A stretch of DNA of 64,000 nt, taken from the NCBI GenBank assembly GCA_945891385.1, contig CAMDDJ010000013.1:1-64000 (forward strand). Reading direction: 5' to 3'. This document shows, piece after piece, positions 63,817-64,000 of the stretch. The notes beneath the pieces were generated by a model, which ran no database searches, had not been told where the DNA came from, and saw only the letters and a list, made by a program, of their open reading frames with translations. The DNA comes from Candidatus Kuenenia stuttgartensis. GTDB lineage: Bacteria > Planctomycetota > Planctomycetia > Pirellulales > UBA1268. The first letter of the stretch is position 1. Each line of letters opens with the position of its first letter. Both the position numbers and the translations under genes were made by a program.

Positions 63817-64000
63817 TCAGGAACTGATCACCTCGCGGATGGCGGCGGCCCGCTCCTGCAGCCGTGAACGGCCGCCGGGGGCATCGACCTGCTTCCGCCA
63901 ATGCTCGGGCAGGAACCGCTTCTCCGTGCACTCGAGCACCGCCACGATCTCCTGCAGTTCTTTCTCGAGCCCCTGGGCGCTCGGCATGAAGTCATCGAGC
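63817..64000 (-). CDS. 3' end of a helical protein running off the right edge
   Basis: Not in the ORF track because it is cut by the window. The frame read inwards from position 63999 gives DDFMPSAQGLEKELQEIVAV, continues LECTEKRFLPEHWRKQVDAP and ends AIREVISS at TGA 63817. The roughly 60 residues look strongly coding (high GC3, helical charge pattern). It is on the same strand 87 bp upstream of the small 99-aa gene, so the ABC operon continues beyond the window. Identity unknown. Confidence 0.7.
   Translation of the reverse strand, partial: LDDFMPSAQGLEKELQEIVAVLECTEKRFLPEHWRKQVDAPGGRSRLQERAAAIREVISS

Overview
The window reads as a GC-rich bacterial chromosome from the Planctomycetes, most likely Pirellulales-like. 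The reasons are a PEP-CTERM protein, a subtilase with the QLETRAMLAA (LEPR-XLL type) N-terminus, a prepilin-like SLVELL protein of the DUF1559 kind, an ECF sigma factor overlapping a Ser/Thr kinase, BlaI/M56 regulation with a large Ig-like extracellular part, and many ATGA/GTGA gene overlaps. I see no rRNA, tRNA, CRISPR array, phage or transposase gene.

Layout. 0-5 kb: a possible partial gene at the edge, a SUMF1-like PEP-CTERM protein, a FixL/FixJ-type two-component pair whose sensor resembles an ABC substrate-binding protein, and a sulfotransferase-like protein. 5-18 kb: a DNA-end-processing island, recC-recB-recD followed by an SbcD/SbcC-type pair with its own promoter. 18-25 kb: tandem universal stress protein, PQQ-propeller protein, a Ca2+ P-type ATPase overlapping a Ca2+/cation antiporter, and a rhomboid protease. 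25-32 kb: secreted subtilase, aldose 1-epimerase, DoxX, and agmatine deiminase plus N-carbamoylputrescine amidase (agmatine to putrescine). 32-37 kb: a PEGA/STN protein followed by three small unknown genes, one with an in-frame stop, divergent from the ECF sigma/kinase pair. 37-43 kb: a FitAB/VapBC-like toxin-antitoxin pair with a readable promoter and operators, the BlaI-M56-prepilin cluster with a perfect operator, and a nucleotidyltransferase/HEPN-like pair.

43-57 kb is mostly housekeeping: glyA, a site-2 protease, a secreted unknown, lysA, a ferredoxin, a second sulfotransferase, dprA, prfB with a programmed +1 frameshift that the ORF track splits, infA, tex and a DegT-type aminotransferase. 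At 57-58.2 kb is a topoisomerase VI subunit A gene without its B subunit nearby. 58.2-58.9 kb is a repeat-rich non-coding block. 58.9-64 kb is an ABC-transporter operon whose substrate-binding protein is membrane-anchored and fused to an OmpA peptidoglycan-binding domain; the operon runs off the right edge.

Two dispersed non-coding repeat families stand out. R1 is about 79-99 bp with near-inverted ends GGCTCGGGGGCGGC/GCCGACCCCCGAGCC, in three intergenic places and in tandem. R2 is about 91 bp with a GGAAAC/GTTTCC hairpin, in two places. Most large ORFs in the track on the strand opposite recBCD, sbcC and the ABC operon are GC-driven shadows and are not annotated.
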